Origin: Bacteroidota bacterium
GTDB taxonomy: Bacteria > Bacteroidota > Bacteroidia > Chitinophagales > Chitinophagaceae
Reading direction: 5' to 3'
NCBI GenBank assembly: GCA_023386235.1
Contig: JAEWKC010000037.1
Span: 5,309-69,308 of the forward strand
Length of the DNA: 64,000 nucleotides
Shown here: piece after piece, positions 1 to 8,112 of the stretch
Position numbering within the stretch: the first letter of the stretch is position 1
Layout: each line of letters opens with the position of its first letter
Position numbers and translations under genes: made by a program
Notes under the pieces: model-generated
What the model was told of the DNA's origin: nothing
Database searches by the model: none
What the model saw: only the letters and a program-made list of their open reading frames with translations

Positions 1-615
1 ATATTGGGCATTGGTGCGGTAGGATTGTTGCAGTTTATTATATGGATTGTTCTCGCCCTAATACTTCAGGCCATTGCTACTCCGTTAATGATGGGCGGCG
101 ATATGCTTGGGCAGACTACCGGGGATATGGGAAATATTACCAATATGCAGGAAATATTTGTACAGCTGAAAGATGTGAATTTTGTATTGATCGCGGCTGT
201 GTTTGCTATTTATTTTCTTGGAGGTTATCTTTTGTACGCATCTTTATATGCCATAGTAGGATGCGCGGTTTCAGATAGTGAAGAAGATGCTCAGAAGCTT
301 ACATTTCCGGTTACCATACCGCTCATTCTGTCATTTATTTTGTTAACTAAAGCGGTAAACGACCCTAACGGCAGCATTGCGGTATTCGGAAGTATTTTCC
401 CGCTTACCTCACCCATTGTAATGATCGGGCGTGTGGCACAAGGGATACCGGAAGGCGTGCCTTTGTGGCAATTGATAGTAAGCATTATTGTTTTAATTGT
501 TACCTTTATATTGTCTACCATGCTGGCGGCAAAAATATACAGGGTAGGCATTTTAATGTATGGTAAAAAACCTACATGGAAAGAAATATTGAAGTGGGGA
601 TTCAGAAGAAATTAA
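1..615 (+). CDS. ABC-2 type transporter permease, C-terminal part
   Basis: Partial: the frame is open to the first base of the window, so the N-terminus lies upstream. The visible 204 residues hold about five hydrophobic spans and end in a short basic tail (KWGFRRN). The arrangement fits the C-terminal membrane half of NatB-like ABC-2 permeases, which form the channel of ATP-driven exporters in the inner membrane. The ATPase partner would be expected upstream, outside the window. Substrate cannot be inferred. The gene ends 33 bases before the fructose-bisphosphatase ATG. Confidence 0.75.
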   Translation: MLGIGAVGLLQFIIWIVLALILQAIATPLMMGGDMLGQTTGDMGNITNMQEIFVQLKDVNFVLIAAVFAIYFLGGYLLYASLYAIVGCAVSDSEEDAQKLTFPVTIPLILSFILLTKAVNDPNGSIAVFGSIFPLTSPIVMIGRVAQGIPEGVPLWQLIVSIIVLIVTFILSTMLAAKIYRVGILMYGKKPTWKEILKWGFRRN

Positions 616-648
616 GAGTTAAAATTTTTATCCTATAAATATTTGGTT

Positions 649-1620
649 ATGGTTACCCTCGACGATTTTACTATTCAGGAATTACGATCTTATCCTAATG
701 CCACCGGCGAGCTGTCAGGATTGTTAAGAGGCATAGGGCTTGCGGCGAAACTCATCAACGCCAAAGTGCGCAAAGCCGGACTGATAGACGTGTTAGGAGC
801 GCAAGGCTCGGTAAATGTGCAGGGAGAAAATGTGCAGAAGTTAGATGCTATTGCCAACGATATTTTTATTAAAGTTTTACGCTCGGGCATCAACTGTGCA
901 GGACTTGTATCTGAGGAAAATGAAGATGTGATGATCTTTGATGATTTCCTGAGCAACGAATCAAAATATGTAGTGTTACTCGATCCATTGGACGGCTCCG
1001 GTAATATTGGTGTAAACATGGATATAGGTACTATTTTTAGTATCGTAAAAAGAAAATCTGAATCTAAAAAACCTTCTATGAAAAAAGATTTTCTACAGGA
1101 TGGCAAAAACCAGATAGCCGCAGGCTATGTCATTTACGGCTCTTCAACCATGCTGGTGTATGCTACCAACAGGGGTGTGAACGGTTTTACTTTAGATACA
1201 GAAACCGGAGAGTTTTATCTGAGTCACCCCGATATAAAAATTCCCGAATACGGCAAAAATTTTTGTTTCGATTTTAAATATTTTTATTCCGTTACCGATA
1301 AAACAAGAAAATTTATAGAAGATACACTAAGGGCAGATGCAGGCAAAGACGCGAAAGTATCTCTCAGATATTCTGGCTGCATGGTAGCAGATATTCACCG
1401 CAATTTGATGGAAGGTGGTATTTTTCTTTATCCTGAAAGAAAAGAAAAACCTCAGGGCAAGTTAAGGCTGATGTATGAATGCAATCCTATGGCTTTTATA
1501 ATGGAAGCTGCGGGCGGCATGGCTACCGATGGTAAACAGAGAATACTAGACATTCATCCCAAAGATATACACCAGCGCTCTCCCTTGTATATAGGCTCTA
1601 AAGGAATGATGATTCAATAA
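649..1620 (+). CDS. fbp: Class I fructose-1,6-bisphosphatase
   Basis: Hydrolyses fructose-1,6-bisphosphate to fructose-6-phosphate, the committed step of gluconeogenesis, in the cytoplasm. At 323 residues it has the usual class I length. Metal-site motifs are present: SEE at 89-91 and DPLDGSGN at 112-119 (family DPLDGSSN). The sugar-phosphate region YSGCMVADIHRNL lies near 241-253, and the C-terminal YECNPMAFIMEAAGG block includes the metal-ligand Glu277. I use ATG 649; an in-frame TTG lies two codons upstream at 643. The next gene starts 3 bases after the stop, so it may be cotranscribed with fetAB. Confidence 0.95.
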   Translation: MVTLDDFTIQELRSYPNATGELSGLLRGIGLAAKLINAKVRKAGLIDVLGAQGSVNVQGENVQKLDAIANDIFIKVLRSGINCAGLVSEENEDVMIFDDFLSNESKYVVLLDPLDGSGNIGVNMDIGTIFSIVKRKSESKKPSMKKDFLQDGKNQIAAGYVIYGSSTMLVYATNRGVNGFTLDTETGEFYLSHPDIKIPEYGKNFCFDFKYFYSVTDKTRKFIEDTLRADAGKDAKVSLRYSGCMVADIHRNLMEGGIFLYPERKEKPQGKLRLMYECNPMAFIMEAAGGMATDGKQRILDIHPKDIHQRSPLYIGSKGMMIQ

Positions 1621-1623
1621 TAT

Positions 1624-2253
1624 ATGTCTGTAGTTAGTTTCAATAATATCCAGGTGAAGTTCGATGAAAAACTTGTTTTTAAAGATTTTTCTGAAAACAT
1701 AGAAAAGGGAGAAAAGATAGTGCTGAGTGGGGAGTCTGGTTCGGGTAAAACTACTTTAATGAACTGTATCTTGGGTTTTGTGCCTTTAACCAAAGGGAGT
1801 ATTACAGTAAACGGTAAAGAAGTAAACCCTGATAATATAACAGAGATACGCAAAGAGACTTCCTGGCTACCGCAAGAGTTGTCATTCGGCATGCAAACAT
1901 GCAGGGAACATTTATATTTTCCTTTTCAGTTTGTGCATAATAAAAATATCAGGCCCGCTAACGAAGAAGTACACGCCATTTTAAAACAACTGTTACTCCC
2001 TGCAGATATTTTGCAAAGAAATATTAATGAAATTTCCGGCGGGCAAAAGCAGCGACTATCACTGGCTTCCGTATTGCTGCTGCATCGTCCTTTATTATTG
2101 CTTGATGAGCCTACTTCAGCGTTGGATGGCAAGGCTGTGCAGGCTGTATTACAACTTATTCATAAGAAAAAAGACATCACCGTTATTAGCACTTCGCACG
2201 ATCCCGAATGGGTAAAAGGTATGAGCAGGATCATTAAAATCAAACAGTTATGA
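1624..2253 (+). CDS. fetA: ABC transporter ATP-binding protein, FetA/YbbL type
   Basis: Cytoplasmic ATPase of a two-gene exporter; in E. coli FetAB is linked to iron efflux. It is a compact 209-residue single nucleotide-binding domain with Walker A GESGSGKT at 36-43, signature ISGGQKQ at 137-143 and Walker B LLLLDEP at 157-163, followed by the H-loop STSHD. Assignment to FetA rather than a generic ATPase rests on the gene immediately downstream, which overlaps it by 4 bases (ATGA) and encodes the FetB-family membrane subunit. The transported substrate is inferred from the family only. Confidence 0.85.
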   Translation: MSVVSFNNIQVKFDEKLVFKDFSENIEKGEKIVLSGESGSGKTTLMNCILGFVPLTKGSITVNGKEVNPDNITEIRKETSWLPQELSFGMQTCREHLYFPFQFVHNKNIRPANEEVHAILKQLLLPADILQRNINEISGGQKQRLSLASVLLLHRPLLLLDEPTSALDGKAVQAVLQLIHKKKDITVISTSHDPEWVKGMSRIIKIKQL

Positions 2254-3047
2254 ACGGAGTACAGGATATAAGCTGGATTGATTTAGCTATAGGGTATTTG
2301 TTAATAGTCATTCCCATTATTATTTTCAGATATTACCAGACCGGAATGGTGCGCTCTACCATTATAGCCGTGATAAGAATGGGTGTGCAATTGTTTCTGG
2401 TAGGCTTGTATTTAGAATATATTTTTACTTTAAACAATTATTGGATAAATATAGGCTGGGTGCTTATGATGATTGTCATAGCTTCTTTTACGGCCATCAG
2501 GCGCAGCGGGCTGAACCGTAAAATATTTTTATTACCTGTAATGCTGGCAATGACATTGAGCATATTTGCGGTAGACCTTTATTTTTTGGGTGTGGTGGTA
2601 AAGTTAGATTATCTTTTTGAAGCCCGTTATTTCATTCCCATTACGGGTATGCTGATAGGAAATTCTATGAACAATAACATTATTGCCTTCAATACATATT
2701 TCACCGGGTTGGAAAGAGAGCAGGTGCAATACCGTTTTGCACTGGCCAATGGGGCTACCGTAAACGAAGCGCTCAAAAAATTTATCAGCGAAGCTCTACA
2801 ACGTTCGCTAAATCCTACTATTGCTACCGCTTCGGTAATGGGACTTATTTCCCTGCCCGGCATGATGACCGGTCAAATACTGGGAGGATCAGACCCGTCT
2901 GTAGCTATCAAATACCAGATTATGGTTATGATCAGCATTTTGGTCTGTTCCATACTTACGGTAGTTTTGTCTATACTTATTTCAAATAAATTTATTCTCA
3001 ATAAAATGGGTTTGCCCAAGCATAATCTGCTTACACCTAAAAAATGA
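2250..3047 (+). CDS. fetB: FetB/UPF0014 family membrane subunit
   Basis: Inner-membrane partner of the preceding ATPase. It has 265 residues and about seven hydrophobic helices. Family-typical stretches are visible: the GMLIGNSMNN block around 134-143, the region with ANGATVNEALKKF, and SVMGLISLPGMMTGQILGG. The start ATG lies inside the fetA stop (translational coupling). Known members (YbbM/FetB) export iron or confer peroxide tolerance; this function is inherited by homology and not shown here. An AT-rich hairpin follows at 3064-3097. Confidence 0.85.
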   Translation: MNGVQDISWIDLAIGYLLIVIPIIIFRYYQTGMVRSTIIAVIRMGVQLFLVGLYLEYIFTLNNYWINIGWVLMMIVIASFTAIRRSGLNRKIFLLPVMLAMTLSIFAVDLYFLGVVVKLDYLFEARYFIPITGMLIGNSMNNNIIAFNTYFTGLEREQVQYRFALANGATVNEALKKFISEALQRSLNPTIATASVMGLISLPGMMTGQILGGSDPSVAIKYQIMVMISILVCSILTVVLSILISNKFILNKMGLPKHNLLTPKK

Positions 3048-3063
3048 AATAAGTACCCGCTAT

Positions 3064-3097
3064 AAAAAATTATTGACCGATAAGAGATAATTTTTTT
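3064..3097 (+). terminator. Possible weak AT-stem terminator after fetB
   Basis: Ten-base inverted repeat AAAAAATTAT / ATAATTTTTT around a 13-base loop, running into seven T. The stem contains no G or C, so its strength is doubtful. It sits between fetB and the sigma-factor promoter. Confidence 0.35.
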
Positions 3098-3120
3098 ACT
3101 TTTATTACGTTATAAAATCG

Positions 3121-3128
3121 TATCTTTG
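3121..3128 (+). promoter_or_regulatory. -7 box of the rpoD promoter
   Basis: TATCTTTG matches the Bacteroidota -7 consensus TAnnTTTG. It lies 69 bases before the sigma-factor ATG. No good TTTG is present at the -33 position; the area 19-21 bases upstream is only T-rich. Confidence 0.6.
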
Positions 3129-3196
3129 CAAATTGATAATTTGACATTCGTGTCATCAATTACCAATTCTACTTTTCAAAAAGGACAATATAATAT

Positions 3197-4054
3197 ATGA
3201 GGCAACTAAAAATTGCTACCCAAATCACCAATCGTGATTCCCAGGCGGTAGAAAAGTATCTTCAGGAAATTTCTAAGATCTCGATGATTACACCTGAGGA
3301 AGAAACTATTCTTGCGCAAAAGATCAAGATGGGTGATCAAAGGGCTTTGGACAAATTGGTACAGGCCAACCTGCGTTTCGTAGTATCCGTAGCCAAGCAG
3401 TACCAGCATCAGGGCCTTTCTTTGAGTGACTTAATTAACGAGGGCAACCTCGGCTTAATCAAAGCGGCACAGCGCTTTGACGAAACTAAAGGTTTCAAAT
3501 TCATTTCATACGCTGTATGGTGGATTCGCCAGTCCATTTTACAGGCGTTGGCAGAGCAGGGAAGATTAGTCCGCCTGCCTCAAAACAAAATTGGCACATA
3601 CAACAAAGCCAACAAGGCTTACATGGCTTTCGAACAGGAGCACGAACGCGAACCCAGCACCGAAGAGCTGGCAAGCATTCTGGAAATGAGCGAAACCGAG
3701 ATCAACAATATTTTTCAAAGCAACACGCGTCACACATCACTGGATGCGCCGGTACACGAGGCAGAAGATGTAGCCATGGGCGACCTGCTGGAAGGTGCAG
3801 ACGATACAGATGATGATGTGATGAAAGATTCTTTGCGCGAAGAAATTAAAAGAGTTTTAAAATCTTTAAGTCCGCGTGAGGCAGAGATTGTAAACGCTTA
3901 TTTTGGCTTAGACGGTGAAAATGGCATTACCATTGAGCAGATAGGTCAAAAATATGATCTTACCAAAGAGCGTATACGCCAGATAAAAGAGCGTGCTATC
4001 AAACGTTTGCAAAAAGCCCGCTATAGCGGTGCGTTAAAATCTTATTTAGGATAA
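3197..4054 (+). CDS. rpoD: RNA polymerase primary sigma factor RpoD/SigA
   Basis: Housekeeping sigma factor that directs RNA polymerase to promoters. 285 residues, the short Bacteroidota form lacking region 1.1 and the large non-conserved insert. Region 1.2 includes AVEKYLQEISKISMITPEEE. Region 2 holds the classical GNLGLIKAAQRFDETKGFKF and YAVWWIRQSILQAL (core binding and -10 melting). Region 3 follows with KANKAYMAFEQEHEREPSTEE. Region 4.2 has TIEQIGQKYDLTKERIRQIKERA, the -35-type recognition helix. ATG start chosen; a -7 box lies upstream and a clear terminator follows, so it is monocistronic. Confidence 0.97.
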   Translation: MRQLKIATQITNRDSQAVEKYLQEISKISMITPEEETILAQKIKMGDQRALDKLVQANLRFVVSVAKQYQHQGLSLSDLINEGNLGLIKAAQRFDETKGFKFISYAVWWIRQSILQALAEQGRLVRLPQNKIGTYNKANKAYMAFEQEHEREPSTEELASILEMSETEINNIFQSNTRHTSLDAPVHEAEDVAMGDLLEGADDTDDDVMKDSLREEIKRVLKSLSPREAEIVNAYFGLDGENGITIEQIGQKYDLTKERIRQIKERAIKRLQKARYSGALKSYLG

Positions 4055-4085
4055 AATAAGAAATTGTTGTAATAAAATAGTGAGA

Positions 4086-4116
4086 AACCATTCGTGTAAA
4101 ACGGATGGTTTTTTTT
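4086..4116 (+). terminator. Rho-independent terminator of rpoD
   Basis: Nine-base stem AACCATTCG / CGGATGGTT (one G-U pair), seven-base loop, followed by an uninterrupted T tract. It starts 32 bases after the rpoD stop. Confidence 0.85.
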
Positions 4117-4196
4117 GTTAGAATACTATAGTATATTGGTAATAAATCTATAGTATATGAAAAATCTACTCATAATTTTTCTTTCTACCTTGCCGG

Positions 4197-4375
4197 TTAT
4201 TTCCATTTCTCAGGATCCGATTTGGCTATCGTTTTTTTACCATCAAAAAAAGAAAGAACCTTCCAGTTGCCGGTAAGATCATAAGATTTAACATTTCATT
4301 CTTTGCGCAGCTACTGAAGAACAATGAGAATGCGCTAAAAAATAAATATATAGCAAAAATAGAAGCATTTTTCAT
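4197..4375 (-). pseudogene. Remnant of a small lipocalin/META-like lipoprotein, frameshifted and truncated
   Basis: The minus strand from ATG 4375 reads a good lipoprotein signal peptide, MKNASIFAIYLFFSAF followed by a lipobox ending FSSC (Cys23) and AKNE. The frame is then lost. In the next frame, from about base 4289, it continues KSYDLTGNWKVLSFFDGK and onward to DPEKWK and a stop at 4197. The LTGNWKVLSFFDG block resembles the first strand of lipocalin-like or META-type lipoproteins of Bacteroidota. A one-base slip near 4290-4295 joins the two frames. The product would be about 59 residues, too short for the fold, so the C-terminus is also missing. The family is my reading of one motif. Confidence 0.55.
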
Positions 4376-4434
4376 ATTACTAGATTACAATAAAAATAGT
4401 AAATCAAAAAACCACTCCTTAACTAATTAAAACT

Positions 4435-4442
4435 TATTTTTG
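4435..4442 (+). promoter_or_regulatory. Candidate -7 box for the 4469 lipoprotein gene
   Basis: TATTTTTG fits TAnnTTTG and lies 26 bases before the ATG. The region is T-rich, so chance occurrence is possible, and no -33 TTTG is visible. Confidence 0.35.
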
Positions 4443-4468
4443 AGAAATTTAAAAATAAACTATTGAAC

Positions 4469-5494
4469 ATGAGACTATTGCTATTCTTTCTTGTACTATC
4501 GGCTGGTGTGATAACCGGTTGCAATAATTCTGCTGATAATAATGATACGGGCAATGACAGTTCCCGGAATGCTGTAAACGGAGACAATGTAGAAGCAACA
4601 AAGTCTGCCGGTCCTGTATTGGATACCGCTGATTACAACAAACGTATTGAGTATATGGTAAATGGCGACACATCAGGCTTTTGGCCTGTAGACGGACCTT
4701 ATCCTTTGCCCGGCGCCATCCTGCCCTTTAAAAGAGTAGTAGCTTATTATGGTAATTTGTATTCTAAAAGAATGGGCGCTCTTGGCGAATATCCTAAAGA
4801 AGAAATGTTTAAAAGGCTATTGGCAGAAGTGGATAACTGGAACAAAGCAGATTCTTTAACGCCGGCCATTCCGGCATTGCACTACATTGCCGTAACCGCC
4901 CAGGGAGCGCCGGGGAAAGATGGCAAATACAGAGCCAGGATGCCTTTCAGCCAGATTGATACCATTATGAACTGGTCTAAGGAAATTGACGCGCTGGTAT
5001 TTTTAGATATCCAGGTAGGTCACAGCAATGTAAAAGAAGAAACAGAACAGTTCGTAGAATATTTTAAAAATCCCAAAGTGCATTTTGGGATAGATCCGGA
5101 GTTTTCAATGAAAGGCGGCGAACGACCCGGCAGTGTCATCGGGCACTTTACCGCAGCCGATATCAATTCCGTGATTGATGTACTGGCAAACGTGGTAAAA
5201 GAAAATAACCTTCCGCCCAAAATGCTGGTGATACACCGTTTTACACAAAATATGATCAAGAACTATAAAGATATAAAGTTAGTGCCCGAAGTGCAGGTGA
5301 TCATAGATATGGACGGTTGGGGGCCTAAAGACCTAAAGGCAGGTACTTGGCGACATTTTATACATCGTGAACCGGTGCAGTTTACAGGCTTTAAAATATT
5401 CTATAAAAATGATCTTAAAAAAGGCGGACCGCTTTATACGGCGGAAGAATTAATGCGCTACAAGCCGCGCCCGTTGTATATTCAATATCAATAA
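4469..5494 (+). CDS. Uncharacterised secreted lipoprotein
   Basis: I do not recognise a characterised family. From ATG 4469 the protein is 341 residues with a lipoprotein signal peptide ending VITGC (Cys18), followed by an Asn/Asp/Ser-rich linker typical of surface-tethered lipoproteins. The globular part begins near residue 50. Its alternating hydrophobic stretches (RVVAYYGNLYS, DALVFLDIQVG, VHFGIDPEFSM, KMLVIHRF, VQVIIDMDGWG) suggest an alpha/beta barrel with acidic residues at strand ends, as in glycoside hydrolases. That fold is inference. An in-frame TTG lies two codons upstream. A strong terminator follows, so the gene is probably transcribed alone. Confidence 0.8.
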   Translation: MRLLLFFLVLSAGVITGCNNSADNNDTGNDSSRNAVNGDNVEATKSAGPVLDTADYNKRIEYMVNGDTSGFWPVDGPYPLPGAILPFKRVVAYYGNLYSKRMGALGEYPKEEMFKRLLAEVDNWNKADSLTPAIPALHYIAVTAQGAPGKDGKYRARMPFSQIDTIMNWSKEIDALVFLDIQVGHSNVKEETEQFVEYFKNPKVHFGIDPEFSMKGGERPGSVIGHFTAADINSVIDVLANVVKENNLPPKMLVIHRFTQNMIKNYKDIKLVPEVQVIIDMDGWGPKDLKAGTWRHFIHREPVQFTGFKIFYKNDLKKGGPLYTAEELMRYKPRPLYIQYQ

Positions 5495-5499
5495 ATTAT

Positions 5500-5540
5500 T
5501 TTTAATGCCGAAAGATATTTGCTTTCGGCATTAAAATTTT
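5500..5540 (+). terminator. Strong Rho-independent terminator
   Basis: Fifteen-base perfect stem (5500-5514 with 5522-5536; core AATGCCGAAAG / CTTTCGGCATT), seven-base loop, then TTTT. It separates the 4469 lipoprotein gene from the S41-type gene, whose ATG is 10 bases downstream. Confidence 0.85.
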
Positions 5541-5550
5541 AGATAGTAGA

Positions 5551-7116
5551 ATGAATACATATCGTTATTGGCTATTTATATTTCTAATTGTTTTCTCTTC
5601 GTGTAGAACCCATAAACAAATCAGCTACTCCGACAGGAATCGTACTTTTACGCCATCTCAGTTGATAGAAGATGTGGATTATGCATTTGATATTCTTAAG
5701 CAACGTCATCCCGCGCCTTATACTTATATTTCTGAAGAACATTTAAATTATAAAATTGATAGTATAAAAAAATTGATCACCGCGCCTATGACATCACGCG
5801 CGCTGTACAGGCTTGTAACGCCTGTTTACAACAGCATTGGCTGCATTCATTCAAATATGCGATCGCCGGTTTTTTCTTTTACCAAAAAGCAAAAAGATTC
5901 GCTGGAGAAAGTGAGCAATAACAGGGCAATTACACAGTTGCAACTTTTGTATCAAAATAATAAGCTGTTTGTTACAGGCAGTAAAAGTCCTGATGTAAAG
6001 GTTGTGCCGGGTGCGCAACTCATCAGCATTGAGGGTAACCCGGTAGCAAACATGATGGATACATTTTTACTGCATTCACCCAGAGATGGCTACAACACTA
6101 CGTTTCCGGAACTGTACATTTCTGCTAATTTTTTTGTGCTTTATCATTTGTATTATGGATTGAAAGATACAATGATGCTAGAATTCTCTCATAAAGATTC
6201 GGTGTTTACACAAAGTTTTTCTGTGATACACACTGCTGATACTTCTAAGCAACAGCCAAAGCATCAAGAAAAAGCAAAAGATAAAAAAGTAAAAAACAAA
6301 TCGAAAAACAGAGAGCCTTACCCGTATAGAGGCAAAGATGAAAACGGAAAATACATTCTTGATTTCCGGTTTACAGACAGTACGCGCCATACAGCTTATA
6401 TGAAGGTATCTTCCTTCAGTACGCTTAAGTCTAATTTTCGTAAATTTTATAAAGTCAGTTTTGATAGTTTAAGAAAGGAGCATACTGAGCATCTTATTTT
6501 AGACATGAGGGGCAATAGCGGCGGTTTTTTATTTCGTTCCATACATTTGTATACTTATCTTACCGATACTTCATTTATTTTTATACAGCCTTCTTTAGCC
6601 GCGGGAAGATACAATCCTGCTACGTATCTTAAGGGTATTCCGGGATTTCTTCAGAAAGTAGCCGGCGCAATAGTATTGCCTTTTGTAGTAAAAAGAAAGC
6701 AAGACGGAAAGTATTATGTAAGAATGAGCGGGCAGAAACCTGCCCATCCTAATAAAAATAATTATACCCGAAACCTGTATGTGCTTACAGACGGTTTTAC
6801 GGCTTCAGCCGCGTCTTTATTAGCAGCCAATATTCAGGGAAATGGCAGAGGCAATATAGTAGGAGATGAGTCCGGAGGCGCCAGAAACATTTGCTTTGCA
6901 GGCAAGTATATGCGTGCCTATACGCCCAATACCAATATTCCTTTTCAGGTAGGCATGTATACGATTGCTCCTGTTGTACAGGATAACATAAAGGGCAGAG
7001 GGGTAATGCCTCAAAAAATGATAAGAAGAAATGTAGTAGATGTTGTTCAGAAAAAAGATAAGGTAGTAGACACGCTTTTATGTGAAATAAAAAATAGTTA
7101 CCTTCACATCAAATAA
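5551..7116 (+). CDS. S41 (tail-specific protease) family lipoprotein
   Basis: 521 residues. The signal peptide ends VFSSC (Cys18), a slightly loose lipobox, so envelope anchoring is likely. The C-terminal half carries the S41 peptidase signatures: LILDMRGNSGG (DMRGNSGG at 318-325), a strand-turn with TDGFTASAAS where Ser419 is the expected nucleophile, and VGDESGGA at 437-444. A very Lys-rich segment (about 233-260) separates an N-terminal domain from the protease core, and a PDZ-like stretch (VVPGAQLISIEGNPV) is visible near residues 150-165. Family members cleave or bind C-terminal tails of periplasmic proteins. Whether this one is active is unproven. Confidence 0.8.
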   Translation: MNTYRYWLFIFLIVFSSCRTHKQISYSDRNRTFTPSQLIEDVDYAFDILKQRHPAPYTYISEEHLNYKIDSIKKLITAPMTSRALYRLVTPVYNSIGCIHSNMRSPVFSFTKKQKDSLEKVSNNRAITQLQLLYQNNKLFVTGSKSPDVKVVPGAQLISIEGNPVANMMDTFLLHSPRDGYNTTFPELYISANFFVLYHLYYGLKDTMMLEFSHKDSVFTQSFSVIHTADTSKQQPKHQEKAKDKKVKNKSKNREPYPYRGKDENGKYILDFRFTDSTRHTAYMKVSSFSTLKSNFRKFYKVSFDSLRKEHTEHLILDMRGNSGGFLFRSIHLYTYLTDTSFIFIQPSLAAGRYNPATYLKGIPGFLQKVAGAIVLPFVVKRKQDGKYYVRMSGQKPAHPNKNNYTRNLYVLTDGFTASAASLLAANIQGNGRGNIVGDESGGARNICFAGKYMRAYTPNTNIPFQVGMYTIAPVVQDNIKGRGVMPQKMIRRNVVDVVQKKDKVVDTLLCEIKNSYLHIK

Positions 7117-7128
7117 AATATACGAATA

Positions 7129-8094
7129 GTGCATTCCTTTAAAGAGTTAGTAGAATTATACGGCCAGCGGTTCAAAAGAAAACATTTTCCTGACGAACCG
7201 TTCAATCTATACGAGCCTGCTGAATATTTTTTAGGCATAGGAGGTAAAAGAATACGTCCTGTACTATTGCTGATGGCGCATGAATTATTTGAAGAAATAC
7301 ATGAAGACACATGGCATGCCGCTGATGCGCTGGAGTTGTTTCATAACTTCACATTGCTGCATGATGATGTAATGGACGATTCAAATGTAAGGCGCGGTCA
7401 GCAAACCGTACATAAAAGAAATGATGTAAACACAGCCATTCTCAGCGGAGACGCTATGCTTATAAAGGCCTACGATTATATCAATAAAATAACGAAAGAT
7501 AAGCAGGCGCACATTTTATCCATGTTTAATAAAACGGCCCTGGAAGTATGTGAGGGTCAGCAGTACGATATGGATTTTGAGAAAAGAAACGATGTAACCA
7601 TAGAGGAATACCTGCATATGATTACGTTGAAAACATCTGTATTGCTCGCTTGTAGCGTATATCTCGGTGGCTATCTGGGCGGCGCGTCGGCTTACAACAC
7701 GCACCAACTGTATGAGTTTGGCAAATACTTAGGCATTGGTTTTCAGATCCAGGATGATTATCTGGATTGCTACGGCAACTCGGAAAAGTTTGGTAAAAAG
7801 ATAGGAAGTGATATCAGGAAGAATAAAAAAACCTTTCTGCTGATAAAAGCTCTGGAAAGCGCTGATGCAAAGAACAAAGCCATCATACACGAATTGTTGC
7901 TTAGCCCTACAGATGATAAAGTAGAAAAAATGCTGCAGGTATATGAAGATACCGGAGCTAAAAAATGGACAGAACAATTGAAGCAGGAATATTCCGGAAA
8001 AGCGTTGCAGGCTTTGGAGAAAGTGGTGGTAACACAAGACAGAAAAAATAAACTGATAGAATTAAGCGATTATCTGTTACACAGGCAATCATAA
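7129..8094 (+). CDS. Polyprenyl (trans-isoprenyl diphosphate) synthase
   Basis: Condenses isopentenyl diphosphate with an allylic diphosphate to make the linear prenyl chain used for quinones or other isoprenoids. 321 residues. The first Asp-rich motif DDVMD is at 79-83 and the second, DDYLD, at 209-213. The GGKRIRP block (39-45) and FHNFTLLHDD are also conserved. Chain length cannot be read from the sequence. The start is GTG 7129, 12 bases after the S41 gene. The APC permease gene starts 18 bases downstream, so the three may form one transcript. Confidence 0.9.
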   Translation: MHSFKELVELYGQRFKRKHFPDEPFNLYEPAEYFLGIGGKRIRPVLLLMAHELFEEIHEDTWHAADALELFHNFTLLHDDVMDDSNVRRGQQTVHKRNDVNTAILSGDAMLIKAYDYINKITKDKQAHILSMFNKTALEVCEGQQYDMDFEKRNDVTIEEYLHMITLKTSVLLACSVYLGGYLGGASAYNTHQLYEFGKYLGIGFQIQDDYLDCYGNSEKFGKKIGSDIRKNKKTFLLIKALESADAKNKAIIHELLLSPTDDKVEKMLQVYEDTGAKKWTEQLKQEYSGKALQALEKVVVTQDRKNKLIELSDYLLHRQS

Positions 8095-8112
8095 CACATA
8101 CAAGTAGTTTCC

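Noticed and set aside
4157..4276. Plus-strand 39-codon reading frame with a signal-peptide-like start (MKNLLIIFLSTLPV)
   Set aside because: It lies antisense to the minus-strand lipoprotein remnant, whose signal peptide and domain motif are far more convincing; the plus-strand frame has no recognisable domain.
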